A stretch of DNA of 64,000 nucleotides. Origin: Streptomyces sp. NBC_01476. GTDB lineage: Bacteria > Actinomycetota > Actinomycetes > Streptomycetales > Streptomycetaceae. Shown in pieces: positions 51,569 through 60,726 of this stretch (the stretch's first letter is position 1; each line of letters begins with the position of its first letter). Where the stretch lies: assembly GCF_036227265.1 (NCBI RefSeq), contig NZ_CP109446.1, forward strand, positions 3,667,001 through 3,731,000. Reading direction: 5' to 3'. A program made the translations under genes and the position numbers. Under the pieces are notes generated by a model. That model ran no database searches and was not told the DNA's origin. It worked only from the letters and a program-made list of their open reading frames with translations.

Positions 51569-54500
51569 TCACGTCACCTCCGACCCGTTGAAGAGGACAT
51601 CGACCGCAGCATGCCGGGCCTTTCGGGCAGAGGCCGGAACAGGCAGCACTCCGGCTGTCGTCAGCTCCACCTCCGTGAGCATGGGGCCGGCCAGGATCTC
51701 CTCCAACAGCTCGCTCTGGACGGGCGCAAGATCGGTGAGTCGACGGAGCACGGAGATCAGGTCGATGAGTTCCACCGTCCACTCGTGTGGCCAGCGCTGG
51801 GCGTGAATGTCATCCAGGGGGCTCGTCCGTTTGCTGGTCGGCGCGGCCTTCCGGTAGCCGAACCACTTGCCGACGATCTTCATGCCCCCGACGTCGTAGG
51901 CCCATACGGCATCGGGAACGGGTGCGAACGATCCTTTCCCGATGTAGAGCGTCCGCGTGGGAGCGTCGTAGTGCAGCCGGTCAGGGATCCGGGTACCGAT
52001 CGGCGTGAGATAGCGCACCTGCCGCTCGTCGCCCGAAGCGAACTGCACATGGCCAGGGTGCCGCCCGAGGGTCGGGTCAGCGCAGCATTCGCCGTAGGTC
52101 GAGGCCCAGAGAATTTCACGGCCGAGTCCGACGGCACGGGACCACAGCACTCCGTCTCGAGTCAGGGGTACACGCACGCCTGGCGTCAGCAGTTCCTCGG
52201 CGAACCTCTCCGTGAAGGCTTCGTGCCCTGCCACGGCCACGACATAGGCGGCGAGATCGGTGGCCGTCATCCGGTCCTGACCCAATAAGCTCGCCAGATA
52301 GGGAAGAAGGCGTGGCGCCAGGTTGGGCGACCCATCGGGGTGCAGGAGCGGCAGGATCCGACCCCCGCGACCGTTGAAGTGGTGTGTGTCTGGGATGAGG
52401 TTCGTGGCCACGACCGCCGGGCCGGAGTCGATCTCATGGGACGACTGCTGGTTGAGGAAAATCTGCCCTGCCTTCAAGGACGCCCACAGGTCAGGCCGCG
52501 GGTAGTCGAGCACGCGGTTGTCGGCGATCAGCCACTGCCGGTCGAAGCTGCGGAGGGCCGTGCGTATGAGGTCTGGGCGGACACTCGTCTCTCGACCGAT
52601 TGGCTGTATCCGAGGGTCATGTCCGGGAAGCGGATCCTTCTTGCTGGCAAGCCTGCGATCGCGCGTTTCTTTGAACAGCATTGCCTTTTCGTCCTGATCG
52701 ACCTCGCGGATGAGAGTGGTCCATCGGCGACGCAGATCCTCGTCCGAGGGACTGCTTACCCAAGAGCGGTTCGAGGTGATCCCCAGCGTCCCCCACGGGA
52801 AAAGATCATCTAGCGCCAGAAAGTCTTCCCAGCCAGACTGCGCGTGCGGCGTGAACGGCCGCGGGCTCCGGGAGTGCGCGTCGCGCCAGCCGCCGTCATC
52901 GATACGCACCTCGTGCAGTTGCATGAACTTGTCTGCCCGGCGGCCGGCCAGAACGCGGTAGTGCACCCTCGCCCGGTGGTCCTCGCCCCGCACAACCCCC
53001 GCCTTACGGACGAATATTGATATCGCCAGGGGCTGCGCAACGCCGGGGAAGGGGCGAGTGGCGACGTCGGAGCGGTGTCCCTCCGGCGACAGGTTGATGA
53101 TCCAGCCCTCGTCGCAAGTGCGGCGCAAGTACTCCCGCATACCGCGGCCGCCAGGGCCCGTGGCCCAGCCCGAGGGCGTGATGAAGCAGACCACTCCGTG
53201 GCGTTCGTCGTCGTGCGCGTCGAAGACCTTCCAGGTCGCCCAGCGCCAGAAGTACACGTACATGTTCTTCAGAACATGCTCGTAACGCCCGTTACCCGGG
53301 TAGCGGAAGGCGTCGAGCAAAGGCACCTCACGGCGGTCGCTGCGCTTCTCCACCCAGCCGCCGCGGTCTTCGGCCTTGTCGTCGTATGGTGGGTTGGCGA
53401 TCACGACGGTCACGGGGACGTTCGCCTTGACGTTGTTCGCCCGCCGTCGGGACTCGGACAAGGCGTCGTAAGTGGACGCCAGGTAGTCATCCTCGACGAA
53501 CGGGTTGTCCAGCGTGTCGGTGACGAAGAGGTTGAGTCCCCCGTCGGGCAGCGCGGTTTCGTAGCGCTTCAGCAGGTCGGAGGTCCGTAACTCAGCGACG
53601 GCGAACGGTCCCATCTGCATCTCGAATCCGTACAGCCGTGTGGCCAGGCGCGATATGGCGTCCGCGGACATCGCGGGTCCGGAGCAGGCGGCGGCCTGCT
53701 CGGCGACTCGTTCGATGATCGTATGGAGAAAGGTCCCGGTTCCCATGGCGGGATCGACGATCCGAACCCCGTCGCATCCAAAGCCGTCGGACTGGCCGAG
53801 CCGGGTCCGCAGCACGTCCTCGGTGAGACGCACCATCTCCTGCACGACCTCGTGCGGAGTGTAGTAGGAGCCGCTTCTCTGGCGCAACACGGGGTCGTAG
53901 ACCGTGAGGAAGTGTTCGTAGAGGTGGAGGTACGCGTCACGGTTGCCTGTGCGGATGGCCGGCCAGTCCACCTGGGCGATGGTGCGGCGCAGCAGTTCCA
54001 ACGTGACGGTGAACCGCTCGTTGACGTTGTCGGTGAGGAGTTGGAGAGCCTTCCCCATGAGCGCGTGGTCGGCGTCCAGGCGACGACCGATGTCGTGGAG
54101 GCCGATCCCGTCATCGAGGACGTCCTCGGAACGGGCCAGCAGCAGCGCGAAGGTGACCGCCTGGGCGTAGCCGTCGGCGAAGGTCACGTCGTCGGCAGAC
54201 GGGAAGAGCATCCGCCGCCAGTCGTTCTTCAAGCCGGTGAACGGTCGGGCACGGACATCGTCATCACGGCTGGACGAGCGTGACTCGGCTACCAGTTGTT
54301 CGAGAACAGCAGCACGCAGCAGCCGACACAACGGAGCCACGTGCTGTACGAGCCGGGCAACGCGCTTGATAGGCGGAGGTTTCCACACCAGGAATTGCTT
54401 GAGCAGAGCGTCCAACGCCCCCGGGTCCGCGGGCGCCAGCTTCTCGCCCGCGGTACGGAGCGACCCTGCGAGGTAGACCGTCTCGCCGAACTGCCGGCCG

Positions 54501-54880
54501 TCGCGGAACAACCGCCACTCGGTGCCGTTGGAGTACAGCAGGTTGGGCAGGTTCCGCAGCTTCTCCCACTGCGCACGGTTGCTCTTGCCGAAGGTGTCGG
54601 GATCGACCGAGAGTCCCGGCTTCTTGAGCTCGATGTAGCCGGCCAGCTCACCGCTCGCGCGGACGGCGTAGTCGGGCCGGACGCCGAGATCGGGGACAGG
54701 GAACTCGTCGTGCCACGAGACCTCGTGCTGCTCGTGGTGCTCACCGACTGTTTGGAGAAGCGCCTCAAGGGGTGCGCGGATGGAGGCTTCCGGACTCCCA
54801 CCACCCGACAGTTTGACCTTGCAGGCACGTCCGAACTCCGCCACGGCAACGAGCAACCAACCGTCTAACCCCCCTGACAT
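51569..54880 (-). CDS. single-chain restriction-modification enzyme (type IIG-like)
   Basis: This 1103-residue polypeptide has an N-terminal PDDEXK nuclease motif: D70 in V-R-P-D-Y-A-V and E84/K86 in Y-I-E-L-K-K-P-G. A central helical region leads to an N6-adenine methylase: V-D-P-A-M-G-T-G-T-F (~373) and V-I-A-N-P-P-Y-D-D (~491). The C-terminal third presumably holds the target-recognition domain. There is no helicase between nuclease and methylase, so it is not a type ISP enzyme; the order fits type IIG/IIL enzymes, where one protein cuts and methylates. The ATG at 54880 follows GGGGGGAAG. It appears monocistronic. Confidence 0.82.
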   Translation of the reverse strand: MSGGLDGWLLVAVAEFGRACKVKLSGGGSPEASIRAPLEALLQTVGEHHEQHEVSWHDEFPVPDLGVRPDYAVRASGELAGYIELKKPGLSVDPDTFGKSNRAQWEKLRNLPNLLYSNGTEWRLFRDGRQFGETVYLAGSLRTAGEKLAPADPGALDALLKQFLVWKPPPIKRVARLVQHVAPLCRLLRAAVLEQLVAESRSSSRDDDVRARPFTGLKNDWRRMLFPSADDVTFADGYAQAVTFALLLARSEDVLDDGIGLHDIGRRLDADHALMGKALQLLTDNVNERFTVTLELLRRTIAQVDWPAIRTGNRDAYLHLYEHFLTVYDPVLRQRSGSYYTPHEVVQEMVRLTEDVLRTRLGQSDGFGCDGVRIVDPAMGTGTFLHTIIERVAEQAAACSGPAMSADAISRLATRLYGFEMQMGPFAVAELRTSDLLKRYETALPDGGLNLFVTDTLDNPFVEDDYLASTYDALSESRRRANNVKANVPVTVVIANPPYDDKAEDRGGWVEKRSDRREVPLLDAFRYPGNGRYEHVLKNMYVYFWRWATWKVFDAHDDERHGVVCFITPSGWATGPGGRGMREYLRRTCDEGWIINLSPEGHRSDVATRPFPGVAQPLAISIFVRKAGVVRGEDHRARVHYRVLAGRRADKFMQLHEVRIDDGGWRDAHSRSPRPFTPHAQSGWEDFLALDDLFPWGTLGITSNRSWVSSPSDEDLRRRWTTLIREVDQDEKAMLFKETRDRRLASKKDPLPGHDPRIQPIGRETSVRPDLIRTALRSFDRQWLIADNRVLDYPRPDLWASLKAGQIFLNQQSSHEIDSGPAVVATNLIPDTHHFNGRGGRILPLLHPDGSPNLAPRLLPYLASLLGQDRMTATDLAAYVVAVAGHEAFTERFAEELLTPGVRVPLTRDGVLWSRAVGLGREILWASTYGECCADPTLGRHPGHVQFASGDERQVRYLTPIGTRIPDRLHYDAPTRTLYIGKGSFAPVPDAVWAYDVGGMKIVGKWFGYRKAAPTSKRTSPLDDIHAQRWPHEWTVELIDLISVLRRLTDLAPVQSELLEEILAGPMLTEVELTTAGVLPVPASARKARHAAVDVLFNGSEVT

Positions 54881-55038
54881 CTTCCCCCCAAGGATCGAGT
54901 CAGGGCGCCGATGCTATCTACGTACGGTCATTGGGGGAAGACGGAACGTCAATACGGTGTCATCCGGGTGTGATGTGACGGTGGATCGTCCGCTCTGTCG
55001 GCATAGCGGGGGTCCAGCAGCGACGCCATAGTCGGGCC

Positions 55039-55650
55039 ATGCCACTGACGCGGCGGGTCCTTGAGATGCGCGGTTTCTGCGGTTTCGTGCCCTTCTCCGT
55101 TCTCTCGGGCCGGCTGGTCCCTTCCGCCAGCGGAATCTATGTAGTGGTCAGGGCTTCCGACTCCGCGCCGACATTCCTGGCGAGCAGCACGGCCGGTTGG
55201 CGCAAGGGGCGCGATCCAGCCGTGAGCGTGACGCGGCTCACGGCGAAGTGGGTCGCAAACGCCGAGGTCCTCTACGTCGGCAAGGCGGATTCGGGCGCTG
55301 CTGCCGACCACGGCCTTCGCGGTCGGCTCATGCAGTACGCCCGCCACGGTTCCGGCGGAACCAGCCACCACGGCGGGCGGTACATCTGGCAGCTGCACGA
55401 CTCCGCTGCGTTGCTGGTCGCATGGAAGCAGACAATCGACCCGCGTAGCGAGGAGAGGGCTCTGCTCGCCGAGTTCGAAGCGCTGTACGACACGCTGCCC
55501 TTTGCCTCAGGCATTGACAGCCCCGTGGCCCGGTTGGACGAGGCGAGGCCAGTGACTGGGCAGTCGTCATTTGGTGTGGGAGTGGAGGTCCTCGTGACTG
55601 TTTTCGACTGTGAGCGATCACGAAATTCGGCTCTGTCGCTGATCTTGTGA
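55039..55650 (+). CDS. GIY-YIG-like nuclease, C-terminus ending in an IS
   Basis: S-G-I-Y-V-V-V (G32-I33-Y34) and V-L-Y-V-G-K-A (Y79-V80-G81) form the GIY-YIG signature. L-R-G-R-L-M-Q-Y-A-R follows (catalytic Arg region), then EERALLAEFEALYDTLPFA (late Glu). The product is 203 residues, but the last ~14 are encoded by the ISL3 inverted repeat that starts at 55609, so the native C-terminus may be lost. It diverges from the nuclease-methylase gene, with 158 bases between. A nuclease that trims or senses foreign DNA is plausible; it is not a known named system. Confidence 0.7.
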   Translation: MPLTRRVLEMRGFCGFVPFSVLSGRLVPSASGIYVVVRASDSAPTFLASSTAGWRKGRDPAVSVTRLTAKWVANAEVLYVGKADSGAAADHGLRGRLMQYARHGSGGTSHHGGRYIWQLHDSAALLVAWKQTIDPRSEERALLAEFEALYDTLPFASGIDSPVARLDEARPVTGQSSFGVGVEVLVTVFDCERSRNSALSLIL

Positions 55651-57354
55651 TCGGGGTCAGGTCCGATGCAGGATTCGTTTGCGCAGGAGGTCGAAGTTGG
55701 CGCGACCGTATCCGGCCCGTTTGATGAGCTTCACTCGCGTGTTCTGTCCCTCGACCTGGCCGGAGCTCCAGGGACTGGAGAGTCCGGCGGTGACGGCGTC
55801 CTGGTCTCGGTGTAGGCCGTTGACCAGGGAGTGCAGTGCTGGCAGGGGGTCCTGCTCGACCCGCTCCATCCAGTCGGCCAACTGGTCGCCGCGCCGGTCG
55901 CGCATCATCTCGGCGAAATCGCGGACGTGGTCGGTGAGCGCGTCGAGTTCAGGGCAGCCAGCGCGTATCTCCTTGAGGACGAGACTGTCCTCGTCGGTGA
56001 GATTGCCCGGGTTGGTCATGATCCATCGCACGATACGGCGGGGCCGTGGTGCTGGTCTGGGTGCCGGCGCGGGAGCGGACGGCGTGAAGGTTCGCAGGTA
56101 GCGGCGGACGGTCTGGATGCTCCCGGTGAAGCCGCGGGTGGTGATGCCGCGGTGCAGTTGGGCGGTGTCGTGGCAGCCCTCGTTCCACCGCTGGTGGAGA
56201 TAGGGCCGGTACTCGTCCAGGACCGTGGACCGGTTGACCGCCTTGACCAGGAGTTCCTCGATGCCGGTCGCGCGGGCGAAACGGCGCACCGTGGAACGGT
56301 CCAGCTGGAGTTGGTGGCAGATCGACTCGAGCGAGGCACCCTCACGCAGCAGGTCCTGGACCAGCGTGAACCGCTCCCGGGTCCGGACCACCAGGCGTCG
56401 CTCGCGCCCGCAGACATCCAGGTTCCCGACCGGTGTGGGCGCCGGGCCTTGGTCATCGGTGGGCACGTCGGCGGGTTCAGGGGCCGATGTCCTCTCGAAC
56501 ACGGCCCGCACGCAGGCGAAATGAGCGCCGACCGTCTTCTCCACCGCCTCGCCGAGGTTCTTCCACAGGTGCCACGCGTCGGCTACCTGCACCGCCTGCG
56601 GGGCACCCGTGCGGGCACCGTCGGCATACGCACCGGCCCGGTCCCGGCAGATCACCTCCACCTCGGGGTGGCCGAGCAGCCAGGCGGCCAGCGGTTCTGC
56701 CTCGCGTCCCGGCAGTACGTCGATGGGGCGGCGTCGCTCCAGATCGACCAGGATGGTGGCGTACGAGTCGCCCTTCCGCAATGCGAAATCGTCGACACCC
56801 AGCACGCTGACCCGCCCGACGGGCTCCTCGGGGAAGGCCCTGAGCAGGCGTAACAGGGTGTCCTTCGCCGCCGGGACCCCCATCGCTGCCGCGAGCCGGC
56901 TGCCCGCCCGCCCCGCCAACGCGAGCGCGATCGAGGTCAGTGTCCCGCGCATCAGCGGGGTGTAACGGGCGTGTGGGCTGGTCAACCCGGTGACCTGCTC
57001 GGCGAACGTCACCGTCGGACAGATGCCGTTGAGACAGCGGAATCGTCGTACCAGCAGCTCGATGACCACCCGGGTGCCGCTGACCGCCGCGTCGGACAAG
57101 CGTCGCAGGTATCGGCCGTGCACCCGAACTGACGGGCTCTGACAGCGCGAGCACGGCGCATCTGCCGCACGGACACGAGCATGCATCGTGATCTCGTTCG
57201 CCGATCGCTCGACCAACTCGACCACGACGCCGGACAGATGGGGCAGAAGCGCCTCGAAACTCCGCGAAGTACACCAGGGACACGATCGCACGCACCACCA
57301 ATAACAGCCCGATCACAAGATCAGCGACAGAGCCGAATTACGTGATCGTTCACA
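55609..57354 (-). mobile_element. ISL3-family insertion sequence
   Basis: Near-identical terminal inverted repeats of about 47 bases border this 1746-base element (left starts TGTGAGCGATCACGAAATTC, right starts TGTGAACGATCACGTAATTC when read inward). Both continue into GGCTCTGTCGCTGATCTTGT. The 8-base flanks (ttttcgac and ctcctccg) are not a duplication, so the insertion was followed by deletion or rearrangement. It separates the GIY-YIG gene from a truncated ISKra4 transposase. Confidence 0.85.
55657..57291 (-). CDS. ISL3-family transposase
   Basis: This 544-residue intact transposase has an N-terminal zinc-binding region (C-S-R-C-Q-S-P, C-P-T-V-T-F) and a DDE core: [10 protein letters not shown] (first Asp), C-R-D-R-A-G-A-Y-A (second Asp) and [14 protein letters not shown] (Glu). 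A helix-turn-helix insert lies between the second Asp and the Glu ([11 protein letters not shown]). It fills the ISL3 element; the exact start is uncertain. Confidence 0.88.
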   Translation of the reverse strand: MRSCPWCTSRSFEALLPHLSGVVVELVERSANEITMHARVRAADAPCSRCQSPSVRVHGRYLRRLSDAAVSGTRVVIELLVRRFRCLNGICPTVTFAEQVTGLTSPHARYTPLMRGTLTSIALALAGRAGSRLAAAMGVPAAKDTLLRLLRAFPEEPVGRVSVLGVDDFALRKGDSYATILVDLERRRPIDVLPGREAEPLAAWLLGHPEVEVICRDRAGAYADGARTGAPQAVQVADAWHLWKNLGEAVEKTVGAHFACVRAVFERTSAPEPADVPTDDQGPAPTPVGNLDVCGRERRLVVRTRERFTLVQDLLREGASLESICHQLQLDRSTVRRFARATGIEELLVKAVNRSTVLDEYRPYLHQRWNEGCHDTAQLHRGITTRGFTGSIQTVRRYLRTFTPSAPAPAPRPAPRPRRIVRWIMTNPGNLTDEDSLVLKEIRAGCPELDALTDHVRDFAEMMRDRRGDQLADWMERVEQDPLPALHSLVNGLHRDQDAVTAGLSSPWSSGQVEGQNTRVKLIKRAGYGRANFDLLRKRILHRT

Positions 57355-57374
57355 CTCCTCCGCTGATCGGTTTC

Positions 57375-57746
57375 TCACGGAAAAGCGACGGGTGCAGATC
57401 CAATGAGGGTTCTGGCGATGTGCAGATCCCCGGAGCAAGCGGCCCGGTAGGCGATCCGGGTCGCGGTGACCTTCCCGAACACCGTGGCCAGGATCCGGGT
57501 CCGGCCCCGCTCGATCCGGGTGCGCTCGACACCGGCCGCGTCGGCCACCTGTCCGGCCCGCCGCTCGCGCACCGCGCGCAGATCCAGATGGTCCTGGAAC
57601 AGCTGCCGGGTCACCTCGCGCATCCGCGCTGCGAGCAGGTCTTCCACTGAATGCGTCAAGGCGGCGGCGTCCGGCGACGTCAGATCCGTGGCGACCTGCT
57701 CGAACAGGCCGCGGGAGGCGGCGAACGCAGTCCTAGCCACCGCCAT
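57375..57746 (-). pseudogene. truncated ISKra4-family transposase
   Basis: The N-terminal ~120 residues match ISKra4 transposases: A-A-S-R-G-L-F-E-Q-V, L-F-Q-D-H-L-D-L-R-A-V-R-E-R, R-T-R-I-E-R-G-R-T-R-I-L-A-T-V-F-G-K-V-T-A-T-R-I-A-Y-R-A. The rest of the ~450-residue protein, including the DDE core, is missing and ISL3 DNA begins at once. The element was cut by the ISL3 insertion. Confidence 0.7.
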
Positions 57747-57770
57747 AGGACCGGTTCTCCAGGGCGGCGC

Positions 57771-58256
57771 TCACCAGCCCGATTCCCGTCCGTCCACCCT
57801 GAACAGCCCTGGCGCGGTCTCGGCCAGGATCCCCCGCTCCACCAGGCGCTTGAGCTTTGAGCGCATGCCCTCCACGTGACAGGCCCCGGTCTGAAGCCCC
57901 AGCTCCACGCACACGTCCTTGCACCGCCACGCCGACCCCGACGTCGCGAACAACGCGATGATCCGCTGATAGTCCGGCGAGATCACCGTCACATCACCCG
58001 CGGCCTCGGCGGCCAGCAGCGCCACGGCAGCATCGACCGGCCCGGACCCCACCGACACCGAGGCATCACGCGTAGCCACCGGACCGTCGGCCAGCACCTG
58101 CTTCACCGTCTCCCGCGTGATCTGCAGCCGGGACAGTTCGGCTTCCGCCTGGGACACCGCTTCGGAAATATCTGCGATCCGCTTGCGCAACTCCGCAACC
58201 CTGGCCCGGCATTCACTCTCTTTGGCATCCAACGCGCCCAACAACGACGGCACCAC
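57771..58256 (-). CDS. ISKra4-associated accessory protein
   Basis: This 161-residue protein has an N-terminal coiled coil (RVAELRKRIADISEAVSQAE) and a C-terminal winged helix (C-K-D-V-C-V-E-L-G-L, R-S-K-L-K-R-L-V-E-R-G-I-L-A-E, G-L-F). Proteins of this type accompany ISKra4 transposases in actinomycetes and lie directly upstream of them, as here with 24 bases between. Its role is unknown but it probably belongs to the element. Confidence 0.6.
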   Translation of the reverse strand: MVPSLLGALDAKESECRARVAELRKRIADISEAVSQAEAELSRLQITRETVKQVLADGPVATRDASVSVGSGPVDAAVALLAAEAAGDVTVISPDYQRIIALFATSGSAWRCKDVCVELGLQTGACHVEGMRSKLKRLVERGILAETAPGLFRVDGRESGW

Positions 58257-58505
58257 ACCACCCCGGCTTACCCGGTGCCCGCACCCACAGCTGGCTCACC
58301 TCGCCGACGGTAGAGACCACCCCGCGCCGGCATATCCCGAACTACCGCAAATCACCCAAACGAGGCACCCGCACAAGATCTTGACCCTTCGTCAACTGAG
58401 TCAAGCGACAAACGTCGGCGTGCGCCGCGACGAGCGGTCGACACGCGCCGCCTGGTCCTCCGGTATCGAGTTCGACCGAAGCCACAGAAACGAGATCGTT
58501 CTTGG

Positions 58506-59555
58506 TCATCGGTTCAGCAGATCGCTCGGTTCGTAGCGCAGCAGGTACGACCGGAGACCGTGCTCGGTCACTCGGTAGACCGTGATCGCGGCGAGAAACT
58601 GCTCCTTGACCATCTGAATCCGCTGTCGTTCCTTTCCCGCGATGTCGCCGATCCAAGTCTCCACATGATCGGGCAGTTTGAACGTAAGCCGATACGCATT
58701 CTGGGCTTCCCTCGGTGTCAGCATCCACTCGGCCGCCTCTGCGTGCCCCACGCGCCTGATCCGAACAGGATGATCCGGATGGGTGTCCGCGTACGCCAGG
58801 AATCTGTCCCTGTCTGCCGCAGCCAGCGGGAGGATGAAAGGAGCAGCGGGAAAGCCAAGCAGGAGTTCACGTTCGCTGTGCTCGTTCAGCATGGCCACAA
58901 AGCCGTCCAGTATCGGACCGGCAGCAGCGCGGAATTGCTCACCCACGGCCGTCGACGCGCTTACGGGAGTGACCTCACCCGTGCCGAGGGCAAGTCTCAA
59001 CTCGCCGCGCATCCAGGTCACGGGGAACCGCCTCACACCGGAGGGGATCTGTTCGTCGTACAAATCGCTTGCGGCGTCAGCGATGGAGGTGCGAAGCCAC
59101 TCGAAGGACTGTCCCGAGAGGTCTACCAGAGAGATCTGGTGCGCGAGTGCGTACTCCTGCGCTTCCTCCGTGAAGCCGTTGGCGGAGAAAAGGGCGTAGG
59201 AGTACTTGAAGCGCCGCCTGGGGCGGCGCCCAGGCAGCGTCACGAAGTTCTCGTTGACATCATGGACGACACCGTGCGCGTTGCGTACGACGTCCAGGCG
59301 GCATGGCGTCCGGTAGAACTTGGCCTCAAGGAAAAGCCGAACCGGCAGGGAGAAGGCCGGCGTAAAAGGGAACTCACCGAGGACATCGACCTGGTGCACG
59401 GCTCCACGGCCTTTGACCCGCAGCGTAATGCCGTCGGCTACGAGCTCGTAGGGGTCCTGGTCTTCCCTCACGAGCAGGCGATATCCGCTTTCACGGAGCA
59501 GCCATGCAAGCGCTTCCTCCAGAAGGTAACCCCGCAGCATCGCCCGTGTCGCCAT
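58506..59555 (-). CDS. Mrr-like restriction endonuclease
   Basis: This is a 349-residue protein with an Mrr-type N-terminal nuclease. R-G-Y-L-L-E-E-A-L-A-W-L-L-R-E-S-G-Y is the first helix and glycine-tyrosine turn, G-R-G-A-V-H-Q-V-D-V-L-G-E carries D57, and L-F-L-E-A-K-F carries E77-x-K79, the D...E-x-K triad. A conserved V-V-R-N-A-H-G-V follows. The C-terminal ~200 residues are unassigned (phosphate/ligand or DNA-recognition domain). The ATG at 59555 follows GGGGGAG. Mrr-like enzymes cut modified DNA; context in the island supports a defence role. Confidence 0.75.
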   Translation of the reverse strand: MATRAMLRGYLLEEALAWLLRESGYRLLVREDQDPYELVADGITLRVKGRGAVHQVDVLGEFPFTPAFSLPVRLFLEAKFYRTPCRLDVVRNAHGVVHDVNENFVTLPGRRPRRRFKYSYALFSANGFTEEAQEYALAHQISLVDLSGQSFEWLRTSIADAASDLYDEQIPSGVRRFPVTWMRGELRLALGTGEVTPVSASTAVGEQFRAAAGPILDGFVAMLNEHSERELLLGFPAAPFILPLAAADRDRFLAYADTHPDHPVRIRRVGHAEAAEWMLTPREAQNAYRLTFKLPDHVETWIGDIAGKERQRIQMVKEQFLAAITVYRVTEHGLRSYLLRYEPSDLLNR

Positions 59556-60029
59556 GTCTCCCCCAGCACGCTCCGTGTCAGCCCACGATCACGAGCTCAC
59601 ACTTCGCCCATCCTACGAACACCGCTTCGCCCCGTCGCACACTTGCGAGATCTTGCGGCAAAGCGGAACGGGGTAGGCACGAACGAGTCCGCTTCCGCGT
59701 GCGGCACGACCGCTGCAGGACGGCGCGCGCAGTTCCTGCCCGGACCGCTCCGCAAGACCACCTCTGAGTACTGGCCCCGCAGCGTCCTGCCGATCCCGGA
59801 CTCATCTTCCCTCGCGCAGGGGCTGATCTGGTGGCTGGACGGGACCGGCTGGCGGGAGGAGAACGTCCTGATGGCCGAGGACGCGGCAGACCCCCAACTC
59901 CCGGCTGGGAGCCATCTGGGAGCCGAATCGCTCCCCGAGCCCCCGTGACACCGCCCCGCCCCCACCCAGCCCAACCACCTGACCAGTAACAACGCCAACC
60001 ACCCCGCTAGCGAACTCGCCCCGACCGCA
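59556..60029. other. intergenic region with a possible coding fragment
   Basis: The plus frame at ~59725-59945 (F-L-P-G-P-L-R-K-T-T-S-E-Y-W-P-R-S, then L-I-W-W-L-D-G-T-G-W-R-E-E-N-V-L-M) reads like a piece of a real protein, but it has no start or ribosome site and no family is recognised. I treat it as a remnant beside the tRNA fragment. Confidence 0.3.
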
Positions 60030-60072
60030 TTCGGGACGAAGGGGCCGTGGGTTCACATCCCGCCACCCCGAC
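60030..60072 (+). tRNA. tRNA-Pro(CGG) 3' fragment, possible attachment site
   Basis: The 43 bases begin in an anticodon loop (ttCGGga), continue through the variable loop and a T-arm (GTGGG-TTCACAT-CCCGC) and end with CACCCCG plus discriminator A, then C. This is the 3' half of a Streptomyces proline tRNA whose 5' half starts CGGGGTG. No 5' half (acceptor, D-arm) is found upstream, so it is not a functional gene. The T-loop has C where A58 is expected. Such 3' tRNA copies are the usual footprints of site-specific integration. Confidence 0.6.
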
Positions 60073-60092
60073 GGTATAGCAGCAGGTCAGAA

Positions 60093-60116
60093 CCCTGATT
60101 CCTACGGGAATCGGGG
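60093..60116 (+). terminator. hairpin with UACG tetraloop after tRNA fragment
   Basis: CCCTGATTCC and GGAATCGGGG pair over 10 bp (one T-G wobble) around a TACG loop; C(UACG)G is an exceptionally stable tetraloop. It lies 20 bases after the tRNA-Pro 3' end, the normal position for its terminator. Confidence 0.7.
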
Positions 60117-60308
60117 CCCTGATCCGTTCCCGGGGGCGGCTTGGGAGCCGTTGGAGAGCCAAGCCCGGAATCCGGGTCACGGGCGGGGAGGCACCTGGCT
60201 CGGCGGAACGTCTGCGGGCCCCACAACGGCGTTACGGTCGCCTCCACGGATTGCCGATCCGGGGGACGCCACGTGCAGGAGAGGTCAGCGGAACAGGGTC
60301 CGGGGGCC

Positions 60309-60705
60309 GTGATGACGTCCGGGCCTCTCGTTGCCGGCGAAAATATCACTCCCCGAGGTCATGGCCCGGCTTCGGCAGGATCGACCGGTCTTCCATCCGG
60401 AGAGGTCCCTGCCGCACAGTTTCGGGCGCGTGCTCTGGAAGCTGGCTCGCTATATCCGGTCCAGGCTGGAGGTACGCCAGAGCGCACCGGACGCCGTCGG
60501 CGCCGAGTGCCTCGACCTCCTCCGCATCGACCGGGCAGCCCGGGGCGAAGACCTCCGGTCAGGGCACCCTTGTGCGCTCGTCAAATATCCGCAAAGCCCC
60601 AGGGCGTTCGTGCCGGATCAGCCGCATTTCGCCCCGTCCGGGTGGGATACCGGAATGGTCCCCTCCAGCTGCCGGTCCCTAGTCTGGCCCGCGCACACTC
60701 TGTGA
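60309..60705 (+). pseudogene. frameshifted restriction-endonuclease-like gene, copy 2
   Basis: The sequence from about 60249 repeats the start and 5' flank of the 7419 pseudogene with roughly 80% identity by eye (ttgccgatccgggggacgcc is shared exactly). The frame begins M-T-S-G-P-L-V-A-G-E, then an extra base near 60335-60350 shifts it. In the second frame it reads M-A-R-L-R-Q-D-R-P-V-F-H-P-E and L-V-L-x-type helix (H-S-F-G-R-V-L-W-K-L-A), E-V-R-Q. The E-F-K region seen in copy 1 is lost after ~60560. Confidence 0.55.
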
Positions 60706-60726
60706 ACTCTCTGTGGGGGGAACCGC

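Noticed and set aside
51569-54880. Type ISP restriction enzyme (LlaGI/LlaBIII type)
   Set aside because: The nuclease and methylase motifs are there, but no Walker A or DEAD box lies between them.
58381-58395. TTGAC-CCTTC-GTCAA, resembling the GTTGAC dyad
   Set aside because: The spacer is five bases, not three, and it lies downstream of the Mrr-like gene, not at a promoter.
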